DNA of 64,000 nt. Origin: Halocaridina rubra. Taxonomy: Eukaryota; Arthropoda; Malacostraca; Decapoda; Atyidae. The notes below the pieces were generated by a model. That model saw only the letters and a program-made list of their open reading frames with translations. It made no database searches and was not told the origin of the DNA. Every line of letters starts with the position of its first letter. Within the stretch, counting starts at the first letter, position 1. The DNA lies in the NCBI GenBank assembly GCA_037179515.1, contig JAXCGZ010005720.1, forward strand, positions 79,501 through 143,500, given 5' to 3'. Position numbers and translations under genes: made by a program. Below, in pieces: positions 12,349 to 22,935 of the stretch.

Positions 12349-13852
12349 CTAGGCTCTGAGATGACGATAGAGCTGCTCTATGAAGGATGAAAGGTCATAA
12401 GAATTAGGAGAGACAGAAGGCAGAAGAGAGTTCCAGAGTCTGGCGGTAGATGGGAATAAGCAGTCGCTGCACCGACCAATCCGCGAGCTACAAATCTCCA
12501 CAGTAGTACCTGTGAGATGATGCTGCTTGGCGAGTGTTACGCGGCCTCGGCAGTGGAGGAGGGATGCAACTCGCCAACTCATCAGAGCAGCGATGGAAGT
12601 AGTAGTGATAGAAAAGAGAAAGGAAAGATACCTTACGGCGAAGGGAGAGAAAATCCAGGTTAGAGGTAAGAGAAGGATCATTAATGAGTCTGACTGCCTT
12701 AGATTCAACCCTATCAAGAAGATAAGTATAAGAAGAAGCACCCCTTATGTGTGAGCAGTATTCTAAGCAGGGGCGGATAAGACCTTTGTAAATTTTAAGT
12801 AACTGCAATGAGGAAAAATAATGACGAAAACGAAACAAAACCCCCAATTTTTTGGATGAAGATTTAGAAATTTGGATAATGTGATTCCTCCAAGACAAGT
12901 TAGAGGCTATATGGATTCCTAATATATTGATAGAGCTAAGGGGGTAAATTTCATTAGTTTCGAAGACAATAGGGTTATCAGGAGGAGAAGAAGATAAAGA
13001 GATAGCCAGAAACTGTGTCTTGGAGGCATTGAATTTAACTAAATTTTGAGTGCCCCATTCAGATACTCTCTGCAAAGCGGAGTTAAGAGTAGAAGAAAGA
13101 GTGATACGAGATTGATTACGAGTAACAGATGAAGGTTGTGAAGAAAAGGCAGAGGAAAAGTGAAGGGTAGAATCATCAGCAAAGGCATGAAGAAGAGAGG
13201 AAGATAGGGATTGTAGAAGATCATTGATGAAGAGAAGGAAGAGAGTAGGTGAAAGAACAGAGCCTTATGGAGCACCACTGGTAACAGAGAAATGGCTAGA
13301 TGTTGCGCCATCAACAACTACGGATATAGAACTTTCAGTAAGAAATCTGGAAATCAGAGAACAGAAAGAAGGGGTAAAGCCATAGGCAGGGAGTTTAGCC
13401 AACAGAGCCTTGTGCCAGACTCTGTCAAAAGCCTTAGAGATATCAATGTCGACAAGAAAGGATTCCCCATAGTTCCTCAGAGAAGATGAGCATACATGAG
13501 TAAGATAGGACAGGAGATCACCAGTGGATCTTGCCTTGCGGAAGCCATACTGGTGATCGGAGATAAGTGAGTTAGATTCAATGCGTTTCAAGAAGCGAGC
13601 ATTGAGCAAAGTTTGGGAAACTTTAGCAATAGAGGAGGTTAGGGCAATAGGTCGGTAGTTAGAAGGAATAGAGCGGTCACCCTTGTTAGGAACAGGTTGA
13701 ACTAGAGCTTGCTTCCAAGATGAAGGATCGATACTGGTTGACAGAATGAGGCGAAAAAGACGGCATAGCATGGGAGCCAGTTCATCTGCAAGCTCCTTAA
13801 GGAACCTTGCAGGGATACCATCGAGACCAGATGCCTTGTTCGTCTTTAGCCA
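12349..13852 (-). pseudogene. J1 reverse transcriptase and C-terminal domain
   Basis: One frame runs from about 13852 (LKTNKASGLDGIPARF) to 12488 with a single stop. It has NYRPIALTSSIAK, QYGFRKARSTGD, motif A DIDISKAFDRVWH, motif B SGAP(stop)GSVLSP with TAA at 13267-13265 replacing the Gln codon, and motif C FADDST. Then come EWGTQNLVKFNASKT, the LGI.I..NLSW thumb block and RPCLEYCSHIRG. A frameshift near 12530 moves the last ~60 residues (CLFPSTARLWNSLLP) to the 12741-12349 frame. Apart from these two lesions the polymerase is intact. Confidence 0.85.
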
Positions 13853-14411
13853 GCAAAAACCTAATGAACTTTGCGTGAAGAAAGGATAAGGGAGGGCATA
13901 GGGTTAGCGAGGGGAAAAGACTGAGGAACAGGTGCGCTGGAATCGTTGATAGAAGAGTTGGCGGAAAAATGAGAGCCAAAGAGAGTGGCTTTGTCAGTGA
14001 GAGAGCAAGCTATAGAATCATCAGAATGAATGAGAGAGGGAAAGCTTGAGTTACAAAAGTTTTTGGAGAGGTTTTTGGCTAAAGACCAGAAGCATTTATC
14101 AGTGGGAGAGGAGTTAAGGTCATCAACTTTCCTTCTTATAAAGGAAGCCTTAGACCTTCGAATCTGAGCAGTACAACGATTTCTAGCTATAATAAAAGCA
14201 GAGCGAGTTAAATCAAAAGGAGAGGCTTGGTAAGAACGATGAGCCTGATTCTTAGCCTGGATAGCCATGGAGCAGGCACGGTTTAGGGGGAGAGAAAGTT
14301 TTTTTAGAAGAGGGGATGTACGCCTCCATTCCCGTGGTCACTATCTCGGCAACTTTTAGAGCTACTTGATCAGGGTTGCGGGACCGAAAGCAGTAGTCAT
14401 CCCATGGGAAG

Positions 14412-15329
14412 TCAAAGAAAGTTACGCAAATTTTCATGTTGGGTTTGGTCGAAGTGCCAAAGGCGGCACTGAGTAGGAGGGATTGGTGGTGGGGCAGCGA
14501 AAATGGAAGAGACAGAGATCATAGAGTGGTCAGATTTACCAAGAGGGGAAAGCATAGAATAAGAGTAGTTTGAAGGGTTAGAAGTAAAAAATAGGTTAAG
14601 AGTGTTTGCAGCATGTTCATGACAATCAGGAATGCGAGTAGGATGTTTGATAATTTGCTCCAGATCGTGAGTAATAGAAAAGGCAAGGGCCTCGCTTCCT
14701 CCCACATCAGTGTGAGAAGAATGAAGCCACTCACTGTGGTGTACATTGACGTCTCCAATGTAGAGAACTTCGGCATGTGGGTGAGAAGATAGCAAGAACT
14801 CATGGCACGAGGACAGATATTCAAGGAAAGACACAAACTCGGTGGAGTTTGGAGAACAGTAGCAGAAGCAAAGGATGATAGTGGTAGTGGAGAGATAGAC
14901 TTTTAGCCAGAGAACATCAAAGTCAGGAGATTCAAGGTCCATGAGCCTCACAATAGGAGTGTTAGTGTTGCAGTATGCACAGACCCCACCTTTGGAACGA
15001 AAACGAGTATACAGATTATAGTGAGAGATTTGGAATGGGTCAGTGGAAGCATATATAGACAGCTGGGTTTCAGATAGGAGGAGAAGGTTAGGGAGGAAAG
15101 TGCCCAAGTGCTGTTCCACAGATGAAAGATTAGAGTTCAACCCACAAAAGTTTGAATAGTGCAGAGTGAAAGAAGCAGATCTATTGGGAGGTGCAAGCTT
15201 AAGAGCAGAAACATTACTACCACCAGGCGTGTTTGCCCTCAAGCCAATGGTGGAGTCAACACGATCCCTGGAGATTCTTCGCACCCCACTATGCCGGGTA
15301 CTTGGGGCCATTAGTTGTGAACCTTCCAT
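14412..15329 (-). pseudogene. J1 apurinic-type endonuclease domain
   Basis: A 305-residue open frame giving the EN that nicks target DNA. Conserved blocks: SETQL at residues 86-90 (catalytic Glu), YIGDVNVHHSEW at 190-201 (the GDFN block, with Val for Phe), LFFTS at 246-250 and LGKSDHS at 263-269 (the SDH catalytic block). The frame ends at RNFL and the sequence continues in another frame (14437-14252) and then a third (14268-13861). Domain order EN then RT is normal for Jockey-type ORF2. No ORF1-like gag was seen in this copy. Confidence 0.85.
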
Positions 15330-15814
15330 AAATACTAAAAATGTGAGGAAAAGGAAAGTAAAAAAGACAGAGGTGCAGAATGTTGTGACTTGTCAAATGT
15401 AATGGAATAGCAAGAGATGTGTAATGAATGCGCCAGAATATTCAGCGTAGATGTAGGCATGAGGAAAGAACTGTACTGAAGGAAGACTCAACCTGGAACT
15501 GTCTGGACCAGTCCTAGTTGCATCCTAATACCTTCAGTTGTAGTCTTTCAAAGGGCGGATGGTGCCATGGCCAACCTACTAAACTGTATTTTCGTTTCCA
15601 TTTCAGAGGTGGGATTTGTGCCTACTGTAACTCTAACACTACTATTGCAAGGCTCATGGACTTTGTATCTCCTGACTTTGATGTTCCCTGGCTGAAGATC
15701 TATTTCTCCACCTCCACTATGCTTCTTTGCTTCTGCTAACGCTCTCATAATACCACTATGCTTCTTTGCTTCTGCTAACACTCTCATAATTCCACTGACT
15801 TTCTGTCCCTGCTT

Positions 15815-17259
15815 ATAGTTACAAATAGTATATATAATAATATAGATATGAAAAAAATATCTCTGCTTGTATTATTAGACTTATCAAAAGCCTTCGACAG
15901 TGTAAACCATGAAATTCTTTTAAGTAAATGTATTAACTTAAATATTGATCCAAGCTGGTTTAGCGAGTATCTATCTAATCGTAAACAGTCCATACGTCTT
16001 AACAACATTATCTCTGTGCCCAAAAATGTATCATTTGGTGTTCCACAGGGATCAGTACTTGGTCCTATCCTCTTCTCCATTTACGTAAATGATCTATCTT
16101 CTTTCATTTCTGACTGTCTAGTCGTACAATATGCAGATGACACTCAACTACTCCTTAGTGGTGATATTAATAATCTCCCAGAGCTAATTTTAATAGCAGA
16201 AAACACTCTGTCAAAAATTAAAACCTATTTCCAAGAAATTGGGCTGTTAATTAATGAAAGTAAAACACAGTGCATATTTATTGGTTCAAGGTTCCACATA
16301 GCACAAATTCCAGAAAACACAACAATTAATTTTTGCGACAACATTATCACACCTAGCAAAACAGTCAAAAACCTAGGAATTCACTTTGATGACCACATGT
16401 TGTTTGATTCCCACATAGATAAATTATGCAAAAAGATTACAGGAACATTAATGTACTTATCACGTATAAAAGACAATTTTGAGACTACCACTCGAATAAC
16501 TGTTGTTGAATCTCTAGCCCTAAGTCACATTAATTACTGCACAACTGTTTGGGGAGCTACCACTAAGACTCAGATAAACAGAATACAGAAGCTTATTAAT
16601 TTTGCAGCTCGAGTTGCCCTGGGAGGAATAAGAAAATATGACCACATCACACCAGCTATCAATAAACTTGGGTGGCTGCGGGCAGAAAATAAGGTCGCTT
16701 ATGCTATTTATGTTTTTGTATTCAAAATTTTGGACCATCATTATCCTAGCTGGCTATTTGATTTAAAAACAGTCAGGGATATAAGGGGAACCAACACAAG
16801 ACAGAGCAGTGAGCTCTTTATTCACAGAACAAACACAGAAGCAGGTTCAGAGATGATCACTATCAAAGGGCCAACACTCTGGAATAATATTCCAGAGCAT
16901 TTTAAAAATGCATCCTCCTTCACAGCTTTCAAAGGCAAACTATATAGTTTTCCTTTGGACAAATAGTTGCTGCTCATTAAGAACTAATTATTCTCATTGT
17001 AAGGAAACAAATATGGAAATGATGCCGATAATAACGATCCTGTATCTAGTGGCATACTTACTACTTTATTATTAACATTATTGTTAACATTTTTATTACA
17101 GCATTATTATTTTCTATGAAAGCTACATTTAATTTAACTATATGTCTAACCCTCTTATTTATTAGTTTAATTACATGTCTACTTATAAGTTACTATTAAT
17201 GTTGAATAACCATTGTACAAAATGAAAATAAATGTTTGTTTGTTTGTTTGTTTGTTTGT
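15815..17259 (+). mobile_element. LINE copy K1 (L2/CR1-like), 5-prime truncated, (TTTG)n tail
   Basis: Inserted in J2: the J2 codons stop at 15814 (..CTGTCCCTGCTT) and resume at 17260 (TTGAATAT). It starts just upstream of RT motif A and ends in a run of TTTG units (about 17232-17260) after AATGAAAATAAATG. Tail repeats of this kind are typical of several non-LTR clades. K2 (37069-38600) is an older copy of the same family. Clade assignment within the CR1/L2/Jockey group is not resolved here. Confidence 0.85.
15848..16966 (+). CDS. K1 reverse transcriptase fragment, 372 residues, uninterrupted
   Basis: Polymerase part of a LINE, open from the start of the truncated copy to its natural stop. 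Residues 10-18 are motif A (LDLSKAFDS), 64-72 motif B (GVPQGSVLG) and 95-98 the catalytic YADD. The thumb and C-terminal region has VKNLGIHFDDH, LSHINYCTTVWG, KLINFAARVA and LGWLRAENKVAY. The fingers part of RT and any EN are missing through 5-prime truncation, so it cannot be an active full protein. The ATG is simply the first one in the frame; the frame is already open upstream. Absence of any lesion over 1.1 kb makes this one of the youngest insertions in the window. Confidence 0.85.
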   Translation: MKKISLLVLLDLSKAFDSVNHEILLSKCINLNIDPSWFSEYLSNRKQSIRLNNIISVPKNVSFGVPQGSVLGPILFSIYVNDLSSFISDCLVVQYADDTQLLLSGDINNLPELILIAENTLSKIKTYFQEIGLLINESKTQCIFIGSRFHIAQIPENTTINFCDNIITPSKTVKNLGIHFDDHMLFDSHIDKLCKKITGTLMYLSRIKDNFETTTRITVVESLALSHINYCTTVWGATTKTQINRIQKLINFAARVALGGIRKYDHITPAINKLGWLRAENKVAYAIYVFVFKILDHHYPSWLFDLKTVRDIRGTNTRQSSELFIHRTNTEAGSEMITIKGPTLWNNIPEHFKNASSFTAFKGKLYSFPLDK

Positions 17260-19105
17260 TTGAATATACGTCCTCTTGCCATGAGTCCTTGCTATCTTCT
17301 CACTCACATGCTGGAGTTACCTATATTGGACACTTCAGTGTGCTCCACAGTGAGTGGTTTCATTCTTCTCATGCTGATGTGGGAGGAAGTAAGGCCCTTG
17401 CTTTCTTAGTTACTCATGATCTGGAGCAGATTATGAATGATCTCAATTGCCAAGACCATGCAGCTAACACTCTTGACATTTTCTTTACTTCTAATTCTTC
17501 AAACTATTCATATGCTGTGGTTTTTCCTCTTGGTAACTCTAAACGCTCTTTGATCTCAATTTTTTCCATTTTCGCTCCGCCTCCATCAATTCCTCCTACT
17601 CAGAGCCATTTTTGGCTCTTAGAGTATACCCAGAGAGATGAATTTTGTAACTTCCTCTTTGGCTTCCCATGTTATGACTACTGCTTTCGGACTCTCAACC
17701 CTGATCAGGTAGCCCTAAAAGTTACCAAGATCATAATCCGGGAATGGAGACATGCATCCCCTCCTCTGTGAAAGCATTTTCTCCCCCTAATAATTCCTTT
17801 GAATGTGCCTGCTCCATGGCCTTTCAAGCCAGGGTTCAGGCATACTGGCTGTACCAAGTCTCCCATCCTGATTGAACTTGCTCTACTATTATTACGACTA
17901 GTAAGCTCTGCACTGATTAGATTCGAATATCTAAAGTTTCCTTTTTAAGATGGAAAGTTGATGCCCTTTACACCTCTCCCACTGATAAATGTTTCTTGTC
18001 CTTATCCAAAAACCTCTCCAAAAACTTTTTTAACTCAAGCTTTCTCCCTCTCACTTGGGTTAATGGTTTTATAGCGTGCTCTTCCAATGACAGAGCTACT
18101 CACTTTAGCTCTAATTTTTCTGCCAAGTCTTCCAAAAGTGATTCCGGTGCACATGTTTCTTGTACTTTACCCCTCTAAAGCCTTATGCCCTCCCATATTC
18201 TTTCTTCACTCAAATTCCATAAGATTCTTCTCTCTCTAAAGACAAACAATGCATATGGACCTGATAATATCCCTGTAAGGCTCCTTAAGGAGTTTGCAGA
18301 TGAACTAGCTTCTGTGCTTTGCAGTCTTTTTTGCCTCATTCTCTAAAGCAATATCTACCCTTCATCTTGGAAGCACGCTATAGTTCAGCCTGCTCCTAAG
18401 AAGGGTGACAACTCCATTCGTTCCAGTTACCTATCTACTGCCCTAATCTCTGCTATCGCTAAAGTATTCAAAACTTTGCTCAATTCTCACTTCTTGAACC
18501 ATTTTGAATCTAACTCACTTATTTCTGATGACCAGTATGGCTTCCGCAAGGCAAGATCCACTGGTGACCTCCTTTCCTCTCTTACTCATGTATGGTCATC
18601 TTCTCTGAAAAGCTATGAGGAATACTTCGCTGTCACCTTTGATATCTCTAAAGCTTTTGACAGCGTGTAGTACAAGGCTCTGTTGACCAAACTCCATGCC
18701 TATGCCTTTACCCCTTCTTTCTCTTCACTGATTTCCAGTTTTCTTTCTGACCGTTTTATCTCTGTGGTTGTTGATGGCACAACTTCTAGCTCATTCCAAG
18801 ATACAAGTGGTGTCCTAAAGGGTTTTGTTCTTTCACCTACTCTGTTCATTCTATTCATCAACGATCTTCTCCAGTCCCCATACTCCTCTCTGTTTAAGGC
18901 CTTTGCTGAAGATTTTACTCTCCATTTTCCTCTGCATTCTCTGCACAACATTCATCTGCTACTTGTTATCAGTCTCGTGTCACTTTTTCATCAGCTCTAA
19001 ACTCTGATTTACAGAGCATATGAATTGGGAACCCAAAATTTAGTTAAATTTAATGCCTCCAAGACATAGTTTCTGGCCAGCTCTTTATCTTCTTTTCTTC
19101 CTGGG

Positions 19106-19590
19106 TATTCCTTAACAGGTGGTCCTACCTAGAAGTTGTCTTGCATATCCTGCTCACCTGTGTGCCACTTTTCCAACCAGCTTTGGATTCCAGGTATGCC
19201 AGGAAAATGTGAATGAATCTCACTCCCGTGCAAGCTTTAGATAATATCGAGGCATTAGTACTAGTCCCTACTAATCAGGCGGGACTTTAGTGTGACTTTT
19301 TTTAGTGATTTCCAGGCTCCTCACGAGCCTATTAGTCTATATTTTTAATGATGTTCACAGTTAGCACTAGAGTGTGCCTTTAAGTGCCCTAAGTGTAGCC
19401 ATGATCTGAGTGATTATATGTCTTTACTTAAATTAATTGTGAGTTTAAGAGACCCAGTGCTAAAAAGAGACATCAAAAATTCTTTTTTTTTGACAGTGTA
19501 GATAAGCTTAGATCTAAGTGTCGGCCTTCGAGGCTGCAGCAAGAGACATGGGTATGAACGGGTCTTTTTTCCTGCTAAAATTCACCTACA
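19106..19590. other. No gene recognised; probably Gypsy-2 leader or upstream gag
   Basis: Lies between the truncated end of J2 and the recognisable gag zinc-knuckle part of Gypsy-2. No motif could be assigned. The last 100 bases may be degraded gag codons. Confidence 0.4.
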
Positions 19591-20223
19591 CAGGTTGCAA
19601 CAGCAATGGAGGATGATGACAGGGTAGCCGTCGCTGCCGTGCACACAATCTCCCAGCCACCCCCCTCAAGGCCCTGTGGAAATTGTGGGAACTCACACAT
19701 GGATAAGAGATCCTGCCCAGCCAAGAGAGTTACTTACTATAATTGCTAAAAAGTGGGGTATTTCAGGAAGTGTTGCGGGAATAAAATGAAGACTCCTTCA
19801 GCAGAAGTATCTTTTTCCATGATAGTGACATCTACTAAGTCCCCCCAACCCCTCCTGGCTGTGTCAGTTTCCTTGTCCAGTGAGGGGGTGGCCCACCCCA
19901 CCATGGCAGTAGCCAACACAGGTGATTACCTAATTGTGTTTACGGGAAAGAGCCCGAAGCTCATATCTTCCCGTCTCCTGATCGGTTCCATTTTGTACTT
20001 AGTGATACTCATCGTACCTGTCTTTAAAACTATGGATTGAGATAGCATTAACTACCTCCTTGCTTAGCGAATTCCAATTATCAACTACTCTTACACTGAA
20101 AAGTACTTCCTTACGTCCTGCAAAGAAGTTTTCTTATGAAGCTTCAAACTATGACCTCTAGTTCTAGAACCAGCCATATCAAAATATCGATCACTATCCA
20201 CTCTATCATAACCATGAAGGAAT

Positions 20224-21560
20224 TTAAAGACTGTCACCATATCCCCCCCTCAATCTTCTAGCTTCGAGTGATGGTAAGTCTAATTCTCTCAGCCTCTCAT
20301 CATAACTGAGATTACATATTTCTGGCACCAGTTTCGTGGCATGTCTTTGAACTTTTTCAAGCTTAGCTATGTGCTTTTTCAAGTGCGGATTCCAAAAGGG
20401 GGCTGCATATTCGAGTTTTGGCCTCACATAGGTTACCTAAATATATCTGAATATTTCCTTGTCCATGTGCCTGAAGGCTACCCTTACATTTAATAAGAAT
20501 GCATATGCTGCCCTTACTATGCCATTTATATGTATTTCTGGAGACAAATCTGCCAGTATGTTTACTCCTAGATCTCTCTCATTTTGTGTCTCTTGAAGTT
20601 GTACTCCAGCCACCGAGTAGTCAAGCTTGGGCCTTCTTGCACTTGTACCCATTCTCATTACCTTACATTTTGAAGTATTGAATTTCATTAGCCACTTTTC
20701 TGACCACTAATGCAGATTATTTAGATCTTCCTGAAGTTCTCTACCATTGTTCTCGTTTCCTACTTTCTTCACAATCTTTGCATCATCTGCAAACATGTTC
20801 ATGAATGAATTTACAGACTTTGGTAAGTCATTTACATATACAAGGAACAAAAGTGGCCCTAAAACTGAACCCTGTGGAACTCCACTACTAACTCTTCTCC
20901 ATCCAGACACTGAGTGTCTTATTCTAACCCTCTGTTCCCTTCCTTCTAAGTAAGTTTTTATCCATTCCAATACATTTCCACCTATTCTAGCCATTGCTTG
21001 CAGCTTCCTAATAAGTCTCCCATGTGGAACAGTGTCAAAAGCTTTCTGGAAGTCTAGGAATATGCAATCTGCCCAGCCCTCTCTTTCCTGTAAGATTCGG
21101 CTTACCTCATCATAAAATTCTAATAAGTTTGTTACTGTTGATCTACCTTCTCTGAAGCCCTGTTGCCTCACTGACAAAAAGTTGAAGGATTCCAAGTGAA
21201 AAGAGATATGGTTCCTTAGTAGTTTCTCCATAACTTTGCAAACTATGGTGGTCAAGGAAACTGGTCTATAGTTCAGAGCCGTATCCCTCCTTCCCTTTTT
21301 GAAGATAGGTATCACATTTGCTTGTTTCCAGCATCTTGGAATCCCCCCTGACTCCTGTGACTTTTCAAATATGATACTTAGTTCCACTGATATTGAGTTT
21401 GCACATTTTTTAAGAACATTAGGGAATATGTCATCAGAACCTGTAGCTTTATGAACATCTAAATCCATCAGCGCTCTGCATCCCTCTGTGGCTGTAAGGT
21501 TGATGTTCTCTAATATTGGCCCTTGATCTTCTATCTCTGCAATCTGAGGGGGTGGGGTAT
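20224..21560 (-). pseudogene. CR1-b reverse transcriptase
   Basis: In order on the minus strand: VHKATGSDDIFPNVLKKC, IPRCWKQANVIPIFKKG, NYRPVSLTTIV, QGFREGRSTV, motif A FLDFQKAFDTV, motif B SSGVPQGSVLGP and motif C FADD. The frame stops at NNLH (Glu codon to TAG) and continues in the same frame as WSEKWLMKFNTSKCKVMR. It stops again at FRYI (Tyr to TAG) and reaches LPSLEARRLRG. There an extra G in a homopolymer shifts the frame, destroying the last ~70 codons. The protein sequence is otherwise very close to copies a and c. Confidence 0.87.
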
Positions 21561-21803
21561 TTTCTACTGTAAATACTGATTGAAACTCTTTGTTCAGTTC
21601 TTTGCAGATCTCTTCATCCGTCTCAGTGATGCTTCCATCTGCTCTCTTTAGCCTTAAAATCTGTTCTTTTACCTTCAGTTTCTGATAAAGCTGTGGAAAA
21701 GCTTGAGATTTTCTTTAGCCTTCCTGGTGATGTCCCTCTCATAGTCTCTCTCTGCCTCTCTTCATTTACTTGGGTAATCATTTCTTGCTCTTTTGTAGGT
21801 TTG

Positions 21804-22880
21804 CTAGGCATTTATGTTTTTTCTCCTCCTATACCATTTCCAGCATTTGTCTCTCCACTCCTTAGCTCTTTTACACTCATTATCGAACCATTTCTCTCTG
21901 GCATGAATTACACCTACTTTGGTGACAGGTATGCAGCAATCAACTATCTTCCCATATTTCTCATAAAAGATGTCATACATTTCTTGTACAGATTTGTTGT
22001 AAAATAAGGTTTTCCAGTCAATAACTGCAAAAAGCTCATTCATTTTGATGTACTCTCCTTTCGGATAGTTCCTCCGCATGTCCTCAGTGCCTCTACTCTC
22101 AGGAAGAATATCTTCAATGATATACTCCATCAACAACACACAGTGGTCACTCTTTCCAATTGGTGGTTCATACTCAAGTTCTTCAATATCCAACACATTA
22201 TCTGTGAATACTAGATCAAGTAGTGATGGCTCATCCCCACCCCTGGCCCTTGTTGGTTCCATTACATGTTGGTATAGGAAATTCCCTTGTACGCAATCTA
22301 GGAATCTTGCCCCGAATGAGTCCTCACCACTGTGTGGGTCAAGATTTATCCAATCTATCTCTTTATGATTAAAGTCTCCCATAATCAAAATCCTACATTT
22401 TTTCTCCCGTGCCATGTTAACAACTGAGTTTATGACTTCAATAGTACCTCTATGACATTCCTCATAAACTTCTAGCCTATTCTGGTTCCTTGGTGGGATA
22501 TATACAACAGTTATTATAATGCTCTCTGACCCAGTATTTATGCGAGCAACAAGAAATTCCTTGAACTCACTTTCTATAGCCAAGTTTATTTCTTCAACTT
22601 GAATCCTTTCACTTATGAGCAGTGCTATCCCTCCACCAGTCCTCTCAGATCTTTCAGCCCTTAATATTCTGAAGCCCTTAAGAAAAACTGTGACACTGTT
22701 TATGTCCGCACTCAACTTAGTCTCTGTAATTGCAACTATATCTGCCTTACTGTTGTGAATCCTATCTTTTAATTCTACTGCCTTACCAGGTAATTCATCA
22801 GCATTTGTGTATAACAATCTTAATGAGGCCCCATCCCCTGATCTTCTGTCATTATCTTTTTTATCTCCCCTTTGTCTTGA
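21804..22880 (-). pseudogene. CR1-b endonuclease domain
   Basis: The frame is open upstream of the first listed codon (GDGASLRLLYTNADELPG) and runs about 350 residues. Counting from LLYTNADE as residue 1: TETKL at 31-35 (catalytic Glu), IMGDFNHKEIDW at 145-156, LLDLVFTD at 199-206 and GKSDHCVLL at 221-229. These are the apurinic-endonuclease blocks of LINE EN. The opening YTNADELPGK..LK is characteristic of CR1/L2-type proteins. It ends at TAG where relatives would read on into the RT linker. Confidence 0.87.
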
Positions 22881-22935
22881 AGAACTCTGAAATGAAAATT
22901 TTTCTTCTCTTCTTCATTTCTTTCCTCATCTAACC

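Larger units (their letters stand above)
12151..15581 (-). mobile_element. Jockey-like LINE copy J1, near full length
   Basis: About 3.43 kb. The 5-prime end (TAGTAGGTTGGCC in element sense) coincides with the 5-prime end of J5 at 55799. The 3-prime end is a 12-bp T run (12153-12164) on the plus strand, i.e. a poly(A) tail. The 3-prime UTR block CCTGTCCCGGTGTCA is shared with J4. Sitting inside J2 in opposite orientation, it is a later insertion of the same family. The coding part has three frameshifts between EN and RT, one stop in RT and one C-terminal frameshift. Confidence 0.88.
11843..19105 (+). mobile_element. Jockey-like LINE copy J2, split into three pieces
   Basis: An old plus-strand copy in colinear pieces. 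Piece 11843-12150 is the ORF N-terminus (MAPST.., LNSNLLSVEQHLG-like). Piece 15582-15814 continues at the very next codons (RFHFRGGICAYC, LMDF.SPDFDV). Piece 17260-19105 resumes at YTSSCHESLLSS and runs through EN and RT to KFNASKT. The gaps are filled by J1 (minus strand) and K1 (plus strand). Frames are full of stops, motif A is DISKAFDSV and the catalytic box region reads FAEDF instead of FADDS. The copy is truncated at 19105 without the family's poly(A) end. Confidence 0.8.
19922..22935 (-). mobile_element. CR1-like LINE copy b, near full-length ORF2 unit
   Basis: The minus-strand 3-prime end is at 19922-19938 with one copy of the 14-bp terminal unit. The element reads back through the 3-prime UTR, RT and EN to about 22935. 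It is the longest CR1 copy here (about 3.0 kb) and the only one with a full EN. Lesions: TAG after KNINA (21804), TGA soon after in the linker, a TAG in place of Glu after NNLH (20709-20707), a TAG in place of Tyr near 20439, and one extra base in a C run near 20250 that shifts the frame. Confidence 0.88.
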
